From Chrysosporum bergii ANA360D (GTDB lineage Bacteria; Cyanobacteriota; Cyanobacteriia; Cyanobacteriales; Nostocaceae), in NCBI RefSeq assembly GCF_029891735.1, contig NZ_JANQDH010000090.1, forward strand, positions 1 to 64,000: DNA of 64,000 bases. Reading direction: 5' to 3'. Below the pieces are notes generated by a model. It was not told the DNA's origin, made no database searches, and was given only the letters and a program-made list of their open reading frames with translations. Made by a program: the position numbers and the translations under genes. Shown here piece after piece: positions 52,219 through 61,592 of this stretch. Each line of letters starts with the position of its first letter. The first letter of the stretch is position 1.

Positions 52219-53691
52219 ATGTCTGCTTATAAAACAGACAAACTCTGGCGTTGGCTAATAACTATAACAGTGATATTCGTACTGTCACTGACGCTAATTG
52301 TTTTTGTATCATCTTACCGGGAGGAATTGACCGTTGAACAACGCATAGAATATAGAAATCAAGTGTTAACAACCACTGGTATAGTTTTTCTAGGACTGGC
52401 AGTGTTGATTAATGCCTACTATGCAGCCAAGCGTGCAGAGGCTATGCACAAAAACGCGATCGCGGCTGAAAAAAGTAACGAAATTAGCATTCAAAATTCC
52501 CGGGTTAATCAAGACAAGTTGGTTGTGGAACGCCTGATGGCAGCCATTAATCAGCTTGGCCATGAAACAACAGAAAGCAGAACTGCGGCAATTTATGTTT
52601 TAGAAAGAATTGCCCAGAATTTCCCGGAAGAACACTGGACAATTATGGAAATCCTCACTGCTTTTGTCCGGGAAAATGCTCCTATTCAAACCGAGGAAGA
52701 GCGAAAAATCAAAGAACGCTTACAGCCAATCTACCTAGGTAGATACAAAAACGGCGAGCGTCGTCCACAAAAGGAGGAACCGAACAACACGGAAGTATTA
52801 CCCAAAATTCGTCGAGATATTCAAGCAGCCTTGACTGTGATTGGTAGGCGTAATTCTCTGGTAGAAGATCAAAACCAAAAACTGAATTTACGTAATATTG
52901 ATATCCGGCGAGCGGAATTGCTGGAAGCCAACTTAGAAAGAGCGGATTTGCGTGGGTCTAATCTTTCAGGAGCAAACCTGCGAGGCTCTCATCTTGGTGA
53001 AGCCAATTTTGATGGCGCTCAATTGGCTGGCTGTATTCTTTATGCAGCCAAGCTGGAAAAAGCGAGTCTGAATCGAGCCAATATCTGTTGGAGCAATCTC
53101 AACCAAGCCAACCTTTCTGGGGCAAATTTACGAGGAGCGAACCTGTTGGGGGCAAGTCTGCGTGCTGCTAACCTCTGTGGGGCGAACTTGTATAAAGCCA
53201 ATTTGCAACAGACTACATTGAGAGTTGCTAACCTCTCTGGAGCTAAATTGTTTTTAGCTAATTTGCAATGGGCAAAACTGGGTAAAGCTAATCTGCAATT
53301 TGCAGGTTTAATTGGAGCTAATTTGTCTGGTGCTAATCTCAATGGTGCTAACCTGAACGGCGCTAATCTCAATGCTGCTAAACTACAGCAAGCAGAAATC
53401 TTTTTTGCTAACCTCACCGAAGCCAGTTTTGCTGAGGCGGATTTAGAGAGGGCAAATTTGATGGGGTCAGACTTGAATCAGGCTAGTTTTTTTCAAGCGA
53501 ACCTTTCGGGAACTAACCTGATGGGAGCTAACCTATCGGATACTAACTTTTGTGAGGTGAAACTAGAAGGGGCAATTTTGACAGGGGCAAAAAATGTCCA
53601 CTTACAACAAATTACTATGGCGGTGGGCGATGGTACAACACGTTTACCTGATTACTTAGAAACTCCAGCAGATTGGCGGGAATCTGGATAA
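52219..53691 (+). CDS. Membrane-anchored pentapeptide-repeat protein 2
   Basis: 490 aa. Two N-terminal transmembrane helices (about 14-31 and 50-68), then a helical, charged segment (NQDKLVVERLMAAINQLGHE, TTESRTAAIYVLERIAQN), the shared DIQAALTVIGRRNS and a C-terminal run of about 45 pentapeptides (LSGANLRGSHLGEANFDGAQ type). The soluble beta-helix part most likely faces the cytoplasm. Function unknown. Ribosome site GAGAGGAA. Confidence 0.9.
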   Translation: MSAYKTDKLWRWLITITVIFVLSLTLIVFVSSYREELTVEQRIEYRNQVLTTTGIVFLGLAVLINAYYAAKRAEAMHKNAIAAEKSNEISIQNSRVNQDKLVVERLMAAINQLGHETTESRTAAIYVLERIAQNFPEEHWTIMEILTAFVRENAPIQTEEERKIKERLQPIYLGRYKNGERRPQKEEPNNTEVLPKIRRDIQAALTVIGRRNSLVEDQNQKLNLRNIDIRRAELLEANLERADLRGSNLSGANLRGSHLGEANFDGAQLAGCILYAAKLEKASLNRANICWSNLNQANLSGANLRGANLLGASLRAANLCGANLYKANLQQTTLRVANLSGAKLFLANLQWAKLGKANLQFAGLIGANLSGANLNGANLNGANLNAAKLQQAEIFFANLTEASFAEADLERANLMGSDLNQASFFQANLSGTNLMGANLSDTNFCEVKLEGAILTGAKNVHLQQITMAVGDGTTRLPDYLETPADWRESG

Positions 53692-53884
53692 TTAATAGCA
53701 CCATTAATCACTATTATTTGGGTGCATCTTAGCCATTTTAAGACTCTGATATTGAACAGGAAACCAGATACCCGCACTACAAGTTTCAACTATTACTCAT
53801 AGCACTGTATATATAAAAACTGATAGCGAATTTTAGCAAAATTGGCTACGCTAGCCATGGTATGCCGATACTACAGAAGTAATA

Positions 53885-55711
53885 TCAGGTTTGGTCTGGT
53901 ATCCAGACAGTGAAAATTGAACCAGTAGCCACAGTTGATTCTACTTCAATTCGACCGCGATGAAGTTCTACAAGTTGTTTAGTTAAGGCTAAACCGAGTC
54001 CAGTTCCTTCGTAGCGGCGACGTAGTGGTGTATCGAGTTGCTGAAATTTCTCAAAGAGCAGTGGTAATTTATCTTTGGGAATGCCAATTCCTGTGTCTTC
54101 AACTTGAAAAATGGCGGTGTTATTTTCTACCCACACACGTAATGTAACGTTGCCACTTTCTGGGGTAAATTTGATGGCGTTGGTTAATAAGTTCCACAGG
54201 ATTTGTTCTATTCGTTCTGCATCGGCGGTAAAGCGATCGCCCTGGGGAGTAATTTGTAAGTCTAATTGCAGATTAATTTGTTGGTTGGCGGCTTTGTTTG
54301 ACAATGAATGTAAGGCGTTATGTGCAATCTCTGTGAGGGAAAATTCTGTAATGTTGAGTACGGTTTTCCCTGCTTCAATTTGGGACAAATCCAAAATGTC
54401 GTTAATCAGTTCTAATAAATGTTCTCCACTATCATGGATGGTTTGCAGATAATCCCGTTGGCGTTGACTTAACTCTCCTAAAGGCCAACGTAACAAGGTA
54501 GAAGACATCCCAATTACATAAGTTAAGGGAGTGAGCAACTCATGGCTAATAGTCGCTAAAAATTCATTTCTCAGACGGCTTGCGGCTTCGGCTGCAATTA
54601 AGGCTTCTCGTAAAGCCATTGTCCGAGAAATTACTAATTGTTCTAGGCTGCGTTTTTCTTGGGTCAGGGTGCGGGTAGCATCTTGGAGAGAGTCTGTCAA
54701 CTCAGATTGATGAATTGCTATTGCTAGTTGTTCGGCGATGGCCATGAGTAAGGTTTTCTCATTTTCGGTCCAAGTTCTAGGGGTATAATATTGATGAGCA
54801 ATCAGTAGCCCCCACAGTTTTTTTTCAAAGATAATGGGTGTTACTATTTTGGCTGCTATTTGGTTTTGCTGTAAAAATCTTAATAAATGTTCTTCTAGGG
54901 CATAAGTTTTTTCTACATCATCGACTACTAAGGTAAAGCCTTGCTGATATTTTTGCCAATCAGGAGAGTTTCTGTCTAAGCAGCTTTCTTCCTGGTAATA
55001 CAAGGAGCTATCAGGGATGGTATCTTGAGAACAAGCTCCGTAGACAACAGAACCTACTACGGAAGATTCCTGAGTTTTAGGAGTTTCAATTTTATATATT
55101 ACTAATCTATCTATTTGCAAAAATTCCCGCACTAAGTCAATAGCTGTAGCCATGATGACTGGTAAATCTAGGCTCTTGCGGATCTGAGTGGTTACTTGAT
55201 TTAATAAATGCTCGCGCTGGATTCTGTTTTTTAAAACCTTTTCCAGAGTCTGACTGTTATCTGGGGGTTCTTTCTTTCCTTCCCTTGACTGGGGGATAAA
55301 ATGCTCTAATAATAAAACTGTAAATTGTGTTTGGATGTGGGCATCATTGGGTTTGATGGTTTTGGCATAGCGTTCTAGATGTTGATGACTATCAGAATCA
55401 CTGGCAAATAAATCCTGCATTTGGGACACAAACACAGCGATCGCCTCAGAATTAAAAGTCAAACTAGTATCAAGTCCCCCGTAATCCTCTTCGCGACCCA
55501 GCAAAAGTGCGCTAAACTGCTCAGAGATCACTAGGGTAAATTTTTGAGTTTCCCACTCCTGGGGTGTATGAGTTTTTGCTAACACAGCCTCCGTCAGGAC
55601 TAATGCGGCTGTTCCCACAACTTGAGCCATTTGCTGTAATAACTCGCCAAGCTGATTAAAAACAACAAAAGACACATTTCCACAAAAACTCAAATCAGGA
55701 GAACTAAGCAT
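53885..55711 (-). CDS. GAF-domain sensor histidine kinase
   Basis: 608 aa. N-terminal part (1-165) of unknown fold, then a GAF domain (about 180-345: LVIYKIETPKTQESSV, AAKIVTPIIFEKKLWGLLIA), a coiled-coil stretch, HisKA with the H-box FLATISHELLTPLTYVIG, and HATPase (EQILWNLLTNAIKFTPESG, FQVEDTGIGIPKDKLP, YEGTGLGLALTKQLVELHRG). Complete kinase motifs. No response regulator gene is adjacent, and I cannot see whether the GAF binds a bilin. It is divergent from cobN. Confidence 0.92.
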   Translation of the reverse strand: MLSSPDLSFCGNVSFVVFNQLGELLQQMAQVVGTAALVLTEAVLAKTHTPQEWETQKFTLVISEQFSALLLGREEDYGGLDTSLTFNSEAIAVFVSQMQDLFASDSDSHQHLERYAKTIKPNDAHIQTQFTVLLLEHFIPQSREGKKEPPDNSQTLEKVLKNRIQREHLLNQVTTQIRKSLDLPVIMATAIDLVREFLQIDRLVIYKIETPKTQESSVVGSVVYGACSQDTIPDSSLYYQEESCLDRNSPDWQKYQQGFTLVVDDVEKTYALEEHLLRFLQQNQIAAKIVTPIIFEKKLWGLLIAHQYYTPRTWTENEKTLLMAIAEQLAIAIHQSELTDSLQDATRTLTQEKRSLEQLVISRTMALREALIAAEAASRLRNEFLATISHELLTPLTYVIGMSSTLLRWPLGELSQRQRDYLQTIHDSGEHLLELINDILDLSQIEAGKTVLNITEFSLTEIAHNALHSLSNKAANQQINLQLDLQITPQGDRFTADAERIEQILWNLLTNAIKFTPESGNVTLRVWVENNTAIFQVEDTGIGIPKDKLPLLFEKFQQLDTPLRRRYEGTGLGLALTKQLVELHRGRIEVESTVATGSIFTVWIPDQT

Positions 55712-56004
55712 TTTAGGTCTGGTAAAAAAGCACTACAGTTCAGTTAGGGGTTATCAAGATGAAAGCAAACCAAATCAAATTAAACATCCGGATTAATCGG
55801 AGTTCATGGGGGGTTAAGTCTGCTGATCTGAACCTGAATAGGAAAAATCACGATTTGCCAATAAAACAAGCAAATCAACCTGGATGTTGGATATGGCACA
55901 TAGAACAGCAGAAAAAAGGGTACTTTATGAACTTGTAAACAAATCAGTGATTCAAGTTTGATCCCCACTCATCAATCAATAGTTTAAAGCAGTAAGATAA
56001 AATT

Positions 56005-59000
56005 ATGCACCGGATTAGTGCCACACCAGGCGGATGGACATCAGAAAAATTAGTTTTTTTAGAACAGACTCCCGCGCCCATAGTATTTATCACAGCAGCT
56101 GACACAGACATTCAAACCTTAGCAGCAGCCCGTCCCCATTTACCGAAAAACTTTCCCGCCATCAGGGTGGCCAGCTTGTTGCAATTACAGCAACAAATGA
56201 GCATAGATTCCTACGCAGAAGAGGTTTTAGAATTTGCTCAAGTAATTATTTTGCGCTTGTTGGGAGGGCGTTCTTATTGGGCTTATGGTTTGGAGGTGGT
56301 GCAAGAAATAGTTAAACGTCAGGGTACAAGTTTTATTGTAATGCCTGGGGACGATGGTTTTGATGCTGATTTAATTTCTCTGTCTAATGTACCTTTAATT
56401 GCTGTTGAACAAGTAATACATTATTTCCGTGAGGGGGGAGTACAAAATATTGTTAACTCTTTTGAGTTTATCTCAGACACTTGTTTTCATACTTCCTTTC
56501 AACCCCCACTACCCCAACCGGTTCCCAGGGTTGGTTTGTATGGTAAGGAACCCACTGGACCACAGCCCAAGGTAGGCATACTTTTTTACCGCGCTCATTA
56601 TCTTGCAGGGAATACTAAAGTAATTGATGCTTTATGTACAGCGCTGCTACAGCGTAATTTACAACCATTACCAGTGTTTGTTTCTTCCTTGCGAGATGCG
56701 GAAGTACAAAAACAAATAAGAGAAATTTTCCAACCGGCTAATTCTCAGCAAATCGGAGTTTTACTCAATACCACTAGCTTTTCTCTGGCCAGGTTAGAAA
56801 CAGAAGCACCCCAGGTTGAATTGTGGGAAGGGTTAAATGTCCCAGTTCTACAAGTTATTCTCTGTGGCAGTAGTATAGACCAGTGGCAGTTACAATCACA
56901 AGGGCTTACCCCGCGAGATATGGCTATGAATGTAGCACTACCGGAGGTAGACGGGCGGATTATTACTCGCGCCGTTTCCTTTAAGGCTATACAAACTCGC
57001 AATGCTGACTTAGAAACTGATGTGGTGGTTTATGAACCCCAGAGCGATCGCGTTGAATTTGTAGCAGATTTAGCGATAAATTGGGTAAATTTACGCTCCC
57101 AAACTCCCCAACAGCGCCGGGTAGCCTTAATATTAGCCAACTACCCCAATAATAATAGTAGATTAGCCAATGGAGTAGGATTAGACACCCCAGCTAGTTG
57201 TATAGAAATCATCAAAGCACTACATAGAGCAGGGTATAAAATAGACAATCCTCCCCAAAGTGCAGATGAACTAATCCACCGCCTAACAACCAGTATTACC
57301 AATGACCCAGAAAGTAAAGAAAATCGCCCAGTGCTACAAAGCTTGACAAAAGCTGAGTATCAAGAATATTTTGCCACCCTACCCCCAGAAGTACAGCAAC
57401 AAATCACCGCCACATGGGGTACTGAGGCAGAAAATATGGATCATGATTTTCCCATACCTGGTATTCAAATCGGCAATATTTTTGTTGGCATTCAACCACC
57501 ACGGGGTTATGAAACTGACCCAAGCTTAAACTACCATGCGCCAGATTTGGTTCCCACTCATAATTATTTGGCTTTTTATTATTGGGTGAAAAAATGTTTT
57601 CATGCCCATGCTGTTGTTCACGTAGGTAAGCATGGTAATTTAGAATGGCTACCGGGTAAAAGTGTGGCTTTGTCTAATACTTGTTATCCGGAAATAGCTC
57701 TGGGAGCTATTCCCCATTTTTACCCTTTTATAGTGAATGACCCCGGGGAAGGGTCTCAAGCCAAGCGTCGCGCTCAAGCTGTGATTATAGATCATCTCAC
57801 TCCACCCATGACGAGGGCGGAACTTTATGGACCTCTACAACAACTAGAAAACTTAGTTGATGAATATTATGAGGCGGAAAGTTTAGATCCAGGACGTTTA
57901 CCGGCTATTCGTGAGCGCATTCGTGAATTAGTCATCCAAGAAAATCTTTACCAAGATTTGGGAATTGATCAAGAAGCTGATATTTTAAAATTTGAATCGG
58001 TGATTTTAAATTTTATCGGCGGCTATCTTTGTGAGTTAAAAGAAGCACAAATTCGCGACGGGTTACATATTTTTGGTCAGGTTCCCCAAACAACACAATT
58101 ACGAGATTTAATTGTCGCCATCGCTCGCCTTCCTAACCGCTATGGTGCAGGAATTACCCAAACTCTCGCCACACAATGGGGTTTAGACTTCGACCCCTTG
58201 ACAACAGACTTTAAAACTCAACTATCACAAAACCACAAACAGATTTTAGCTACCAAAACTGAAAACATCTGTCGCACTGTGGGGGATGCTGTGGAAATCC
58301 TAGAAATACACGCAGCCCAATTAGTAGAACAACTCCTCACCAGCGACACCCCAGCCCCTCCGTCTCTAGACTGGGTTAAATACAAACTCCTCCCGGCTAT
58401 ACAGCAAACTGAAGCAGAAATTACTAATTTACTCCACGGGCTTGATGGTGATTATATTCCCAGCGCTCCATCAGGCGCACCTACAAGGGGAAGACTGGAA
58501 GTTCTACCCACGGGAAGAAACTTTTATGCTGTTGACATTCGCGCTATCCCCACAGAAACTGCTTGGGATGTGGGAAGGAAAGCAGCAGAAAACCTGATTG
58601 AGTGCTACACCCAAGAACATGGAGAATATCCCCAAACTTTGGGTTTATCTTTGTGGGGGACTGCTACCATGCGGACTGGTGGTGATGATATTGCTGAAGC
58701 TTTAGCCCTGCTGGGGGTTCGTCCGGTGTGGGATGGTGCAGCCCGACGGGTGGTGGATTTTGAAATTTTGCCTTTGAGTTTTTTGGGTCGCCCTAGGGTG
58801 GATGTTACTTTGCGAGTTTCTGGCTTTTTTAGGGATGCTTTTAGCAATTTAATTGATTTATTTCAGCAAGCTGTGGAGGCTGTGGGGTCTTTGGAGGAAT
58901 CTTGTGAGTATAATCCCTTGGCTGCAAGGGTTAAAGAAGATACTATTTTTTGGTTGAACCAGGGTGACAGTGAGGATGTGGCAAAAATGCGATCGCTATA

Positions 59001-59742
59001 CCGGGTTTTTGGTTCTCAACCTGGTGCTTATGGGGCGGGACTGCAAGGACTTATGGCTTCCCAAAACTGGGAGGATGATCAAGACCTAGCCCGTGCTTAC
59101 ATTAATTGGAGTTGCTACGCCTACTCTAGCGCTAATTCTCCCACAGATTCGGGGGATTTAGTGGGTATTTCTGCTCCTGAAGCTTTTAAGCAACGCCTAA
59201 CACAAATGCAGGTAGTTTTACATAACCAAGATAACCGGGAACATGATCTGCTTGACTCTGATGATTATTATCAATTTCAAGGTGGTTTAACAGCTGCTGT
59301 GCGATCGCTCCAAAACAAAAATCCCCAGATTTATTTTGGCGATAATTCCTGTCCTGCTCAACCACTTGTTCGCCCATTAAAACAAGAAATTGCCAGGGTG
59401 TATCGTTCTCGTGTGGTTAATCCTAAATGGATTAAAGGAATGATGCGCCACGGTTATAAAGGAGCTTTTGAGATGGCGGCGACGGTAGATTTTTTGTTTG
59501 CTTATGATGCAACCGCTCAATGTGTGGAAGACCATATGTATGAAGGTGTAATGCGGGCTTATTTATTAGATCCTGTAGTTAGCCAGTTTATACAAGATAA
59601 AAATCCTTGGGCTATGCGTGATATTGCCGAGAAATTACTGGAAGCACACCAGCGTAAATTGTGGCAAGATGTTAAGACACAGACATTAGAAACTCTGCGA
59701 AATCTGGTGCATGAGGCTGAGGCTACTATTGAAGAAAAATAG
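56005..59742 (+). CDS. cobN: Cobaltochelatase subunit CobN
   Basis: 1245 aa, the usual size. Large subunit of the aerobic ATP-dependent cobaltochelatase, inserting cobalt into hydrogenobyrinate diamide; related to ChlH. Sequence features include ILRLLGGRSYWAYGLEVVQE, AHAVVHVGKHGNLEWLPGKS, FYPFIVNDPGEGSQAKRRAQ and GLSLWGTATMRTGGDDIAEA. Cobalamin/Mg-chelatase paralogues look alike, but GGRSYWAYGLE and the overall pattern favour CobN. No cobalamin riboswitch is visible in the 293-bp leader. A 59-codon ORF at 55759-55938 there is not convincing. It is followed 18 bp later by a peptidoglycan-binding gene. Confidence 0.92.
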   Translation: MHRISATPGGWTSEKLVFLEQTPAPIVFITAADTDIQTLAAARPHLPKNFPAIRVASLLQLQQQMSIDSYAEEVLEFAQVIILRLLGGRSYWAYGLEVVQEIVKRQGTSFIVMPGDDGFDADLISLSNVPLIAVEQVIHYFREGGVQNIVNSFEFISDTCFHTSFQPPLPQPVPRVGLYGKEPTGPQPKVGILFYRAHYLAGNTKVIDALCTALLQRNLQPLPVFVSSLRDAEVQKQIREIFQPANSQQIGVLLNTTSFSLARLETEAPQVELWEGLNVPVLQVILCGSSIDQWQLQSQGLTPRDMAMNVALPEVDGRIITRAVSFKAIQTRNADLETDVVVYEPQSDRVEFVADLAINWVNLRSQTPQQRRVALILANYPNNNSRLANGVGLDTPASCIEIIKALHRAGYKIDNPPQSADELIHRLTTSITNDPESKENRPVLQSLTKAEYQEYFATLPPEVQQQITATWGTEAENMDHDFPIPGIQIGNIFVGIQPPRGYETDPSLNYHAPDLVPTHNYLAFYYWVKKCFHAHAVVHVGKHGNLEWLPGKSVALSNTCYPEIALGAIPHFYPFIVNDPGEGSQAKRRAQAVIIDHLTPPMTRAELYGPLQQLENLVDEYYEAESLDPGRLPAIRERIRELVIQENLYQDLGIDQEADILKFESVILNFIGGYLCELKEAQIRDGLHIFGQVPQTTQLRDLIVAIARLPNRYGAGITQTLATQWGLDFDPLTTDFKTQLSQNHKQILATKTENICRTVGDAVEILEIHAAQLVEQLLTSDTPAPPSLDWVKYKLLPAIQQTEAEITNLLHGLDGDYIPSAPSGAPTRGRLEVLPTGRNFYAVDIRAIPTETAWDVGRKAAENLIECYTQEHGEYPQTLGLSLWGTATMRTGGDDIAEALALLGVRPVWDGAARRVVDFEILPLSFLGRPRVDVTLRVSGFFRDAFSNLIDLFQQAVEAVGSLEESCEYNPLAARVKEDTIFWLNQGDSEDVAKMRSLYRVFGSQPGAYGAGLQGLMASQNWEDDQDLARAYINWSCYAYSSANSPTDSGDLVGISAPEAFKQRLTQMQVVLHNQDNREHDLLDSDDYYQFQGGLTAAVRSLQNKNPQIYFGDNSCPAQPLVRPLKQEIARVYRSRVVNPKWIKGMMRHGYKGAFEMAATVDFLFAYDATAQCVEDHMYEGVMRAYLLDPVVSQFIQDKNPWAMRDIAEKLLEAHQRKLWQDVKTQTLETLRNLVHEAEATIEEK

Positions 59743-59760
59743 TTGCTTGGGGAAACAGAT

Positions 59761-60969
59761 ATGGATAATTTGGCTTATTTACACCTAGCTGATGCTTATG
59801 AAAACAGCTTTTCTGGTGAACCGGTTTGTTTTAGTTCTTTATTGAATAAGACTACAGCACCAGACTGGAAAAGCTTTTCTGGTGGAACTTGGCAGTATAT
59901 ATTGCCTGTAGTTCTGGCTTTGTCTATTTTCGGTTCAGTCAGCAGCGTATCAGCCTTAGAACGAGGAGATCAGGGACCTTCTGTGAAGCATCTGCAAGCG
60001 CAACTGCGACAAGTGGGTTTTTTCCCAGCCGACATCACAGGAGTATATGATTTTCATACAGAAAATGCCGTCCGACGTTTCCAAAAAGCTCATGGTTTAA
60101 TGATTGATGGCATTGTGGGGATAAAAACACAGCAAACATTAGAAAACCTCCTCACACAACAAAGTATTAAGCCTCCTTTAGCTGAAAAAACTTTTCCCAC
60201 TGTTAATAGTAGTGGTTTGGAGGTTCCCCAACTCACCAGAGCCAGTACACCTTTTGCCCATGTTAAAGATAACAGTCCACAAGCAATAACTGGCAGTGAG
60301 GGAAAAGTGTCTGCTGTGGTAACTAAAACCATACGTCAAAATCCCCACTCGTTTGTTAAGGGAGATGAGGGGGAACAAGTGAGGGTTTTACAAGAACGGC
60401 TAAGAGTCGCAGGTTTTTACTCTGGTAACGCCACAGGAGTGTTCGGACCTATTACAGAAGAAGCTGTGAAACGGTTCCAAAAAGCTCATCAATTAGAGGT
60501 TGATGGCGTGGTTGGTTTAGCCACACTCAGGAAATTACCTCCCGTGGGTGTGGGTGGGGAAGTCACTTCTGGGACAGAAACTGTTAAGGATGATTATCTA
60601 ACTATTGGCCATCGGGGTGAGGCTGTTAGGTTGCTGCAAAAATATTTGATCCAGGCCGGGTATTTGCATGGAACAGTAAACGGGTATTTTGGGGCATATA
60701 CTGCTAATGCTGTACGTCGGTTTCAAGGGGATCATGATTTGCCTGTTAGTGGTATTGCCACTCCTGCCACTATTGCTCAATTGTATAGTTTAATCAATAC
60801 TGCTCCTTGTGGTGAGTTGGGGGTGATGGAAATTCAAAGGCGATTACAAAATAAGGGTTTTTATCAGGGTAGTGTTAATGGTGTGCTGACTGGTGAAACT
60901 AAGAAAGCTATTCACCAGGCTCAGGAGTTTTATGGCATCAGTATTAGTGATGTTGGGGGGGAGTTTTAG
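59761..60969 (+). CDS. Peptidoglycan-binding domain protein (four PG_binding_1)
   Basis: 402 aa from ATG. A hydrophobic segment (YILPVVLALSIFGSVSSVSA, about 44-63) acts as an internal signal or anchor. Four PG_binding_1-type repeats follow: GPSVKHLQAQLRQVGFFPAD, EQVRVLQERLRVAGFYSGNA, EAVRLLQKYLIQAGYLHGTV and VMEIQRRLQNKGFYQGSVNG. It is probably an exported cell-wall-binding protein. It lies 18 bp after cobN and ends 27 bp from the convergent furA stop with no hairpin between. In Anabaena the equivalent gene (alr1690, as I recall) is co-transcribed with the antisense RNA of furA. Confidence 0.85.
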   Translation: MDNLAYLHLADAYENSFSGEPVCFSSLLNKTTAPDWKSFSGGTWQYILPVVLALSIFGSVSSVSALERGDQGPSVKHLQAQLRQVGFFPADITGVYDFHTENAVRRFQKAHGLMIDGIVGIKTQQTLENLLTQQSIKPPLAEKTFPTVNSSGLEVPQLTRASTPFAHVKDNSPQAITGSEGKVSAVVTKTIRQNPHSFVKGDEGEQVRVLQERLRVAGFYSGNATGVFGPITEEAVKRFQKAHQLEVDGVVGLATLRKLPPVGVGGEVTSGTETVKDDYLTIGHRGEAVRLLQKYLIQAGYLHGTVNGYFGAYTANAVRRFQGDHDLPVSGIATPATIAQLYSLINTAPCGELGVMEIQRRLQNKGFYQGSVNGVLTGETKKAIHQAQEFYGISISDVGGEF

Positions 60970-60996
60970 GTGTTTTTTTTTGGTTTTATCCAGTTG

Positions 60997-61452
60997 CTAC
61001 AAAGGCATTAGTGCCCGTTGGCATCTAGGACATACTGCATGGATTGTCATTTGACAGTCTAGCAGGTGAAACCCCTCTTTTTGAGCAGTTTTTGCGCCTA
61101 TTTTTAAAATAGAATCGTTTTTAAATTCAATGGTAGCGTTACATTTAACGCAAATGAGATGGTGGTGATGATGGGGGTAGGGCTGGTTAATTTCGTAATG
61201 TTTATGACCTTCCCCTAATTCTAACTCCCGTAAAATACCCATACGTGCCATCAGTTTCAAGGTCCGATAGATGGTTGAAAGACTGATCCCTTCCCCTTCA
61301 CTTTCTAAGCGCTGATAAAGATCCTCGGCGCTGAGGTGTTCACCTTGCGGAAGTTCCTGGAAAATGTGTAAAATTGTTTCTCGTTGGGGAGTTAAACGCC
61401 AACCGCGATCGTTTAGTTCTGCCTTGAGTGAAGTAGATGTGTAAACAGCCAT
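60997..61452 (-). CDS. furA: Ferric uptake regulator FurA
   Basis: 151 aa from ATG (MAVYTSTSLKAELNDRGWRL). Iron-responsive repressor with helix-turn-helix region SAEDLYQRLESEGEG...STIYRTLKLMARMG and a metal/dimerisation domain rich in His (YPHHHHHLICVKCN). Cysteines at 101, 104, 133, 141 and 144 match the five I recall for Anabaena FurA, including the CP pair linked to heme binding. Another in-frame ATG 18 nt upstream is possible. It is divergent from nothing; the promoter is in 61453-61592 and probably autoregulated. Confidence 0.9.
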   Translation of the reverse strand: MAVYTSTSLKAELNDRGWRLTPQRETILHIFQELPQGEHLSAEDLYQRLESEGEGISLSTIYRTLKLMARMGILRELELGEGHKHYEINQPYPHHHHHLICVKCNATIEFKNDSILKIGAKTAQKEGFHLLDCQMTIHAVCPRCQRALMPL

Positions 61453-61592
61453 ACTAGTTTTTCTCAACAAAGCTCATTAATTGAGAATATAGCAAATGTT
61501 GGGGACAATTTGCAACAATCATATCTTATTGCGAATATTTATTAAATTCAGGGCTTCTGAGCAATGATCTGACTTAGCCGGAGATCCCCTGG

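Noticed and set aside
53841-53860. TGGCTA-CGC-TAGCCA palindrome after the pentapeptide gene as a terminator
   Set aside because: Short stem without T tract, 150 bp from the stop; more likely a common dispersed palindrome.
55712-56004. Cobalamin riboswitch or small gene (59 codons at 55759-55938) upstream of cobN
   Set aside because: I could not find the B12-box or the conserved riboswitch core, and the ORF has no recognisable features or good ribosome site.
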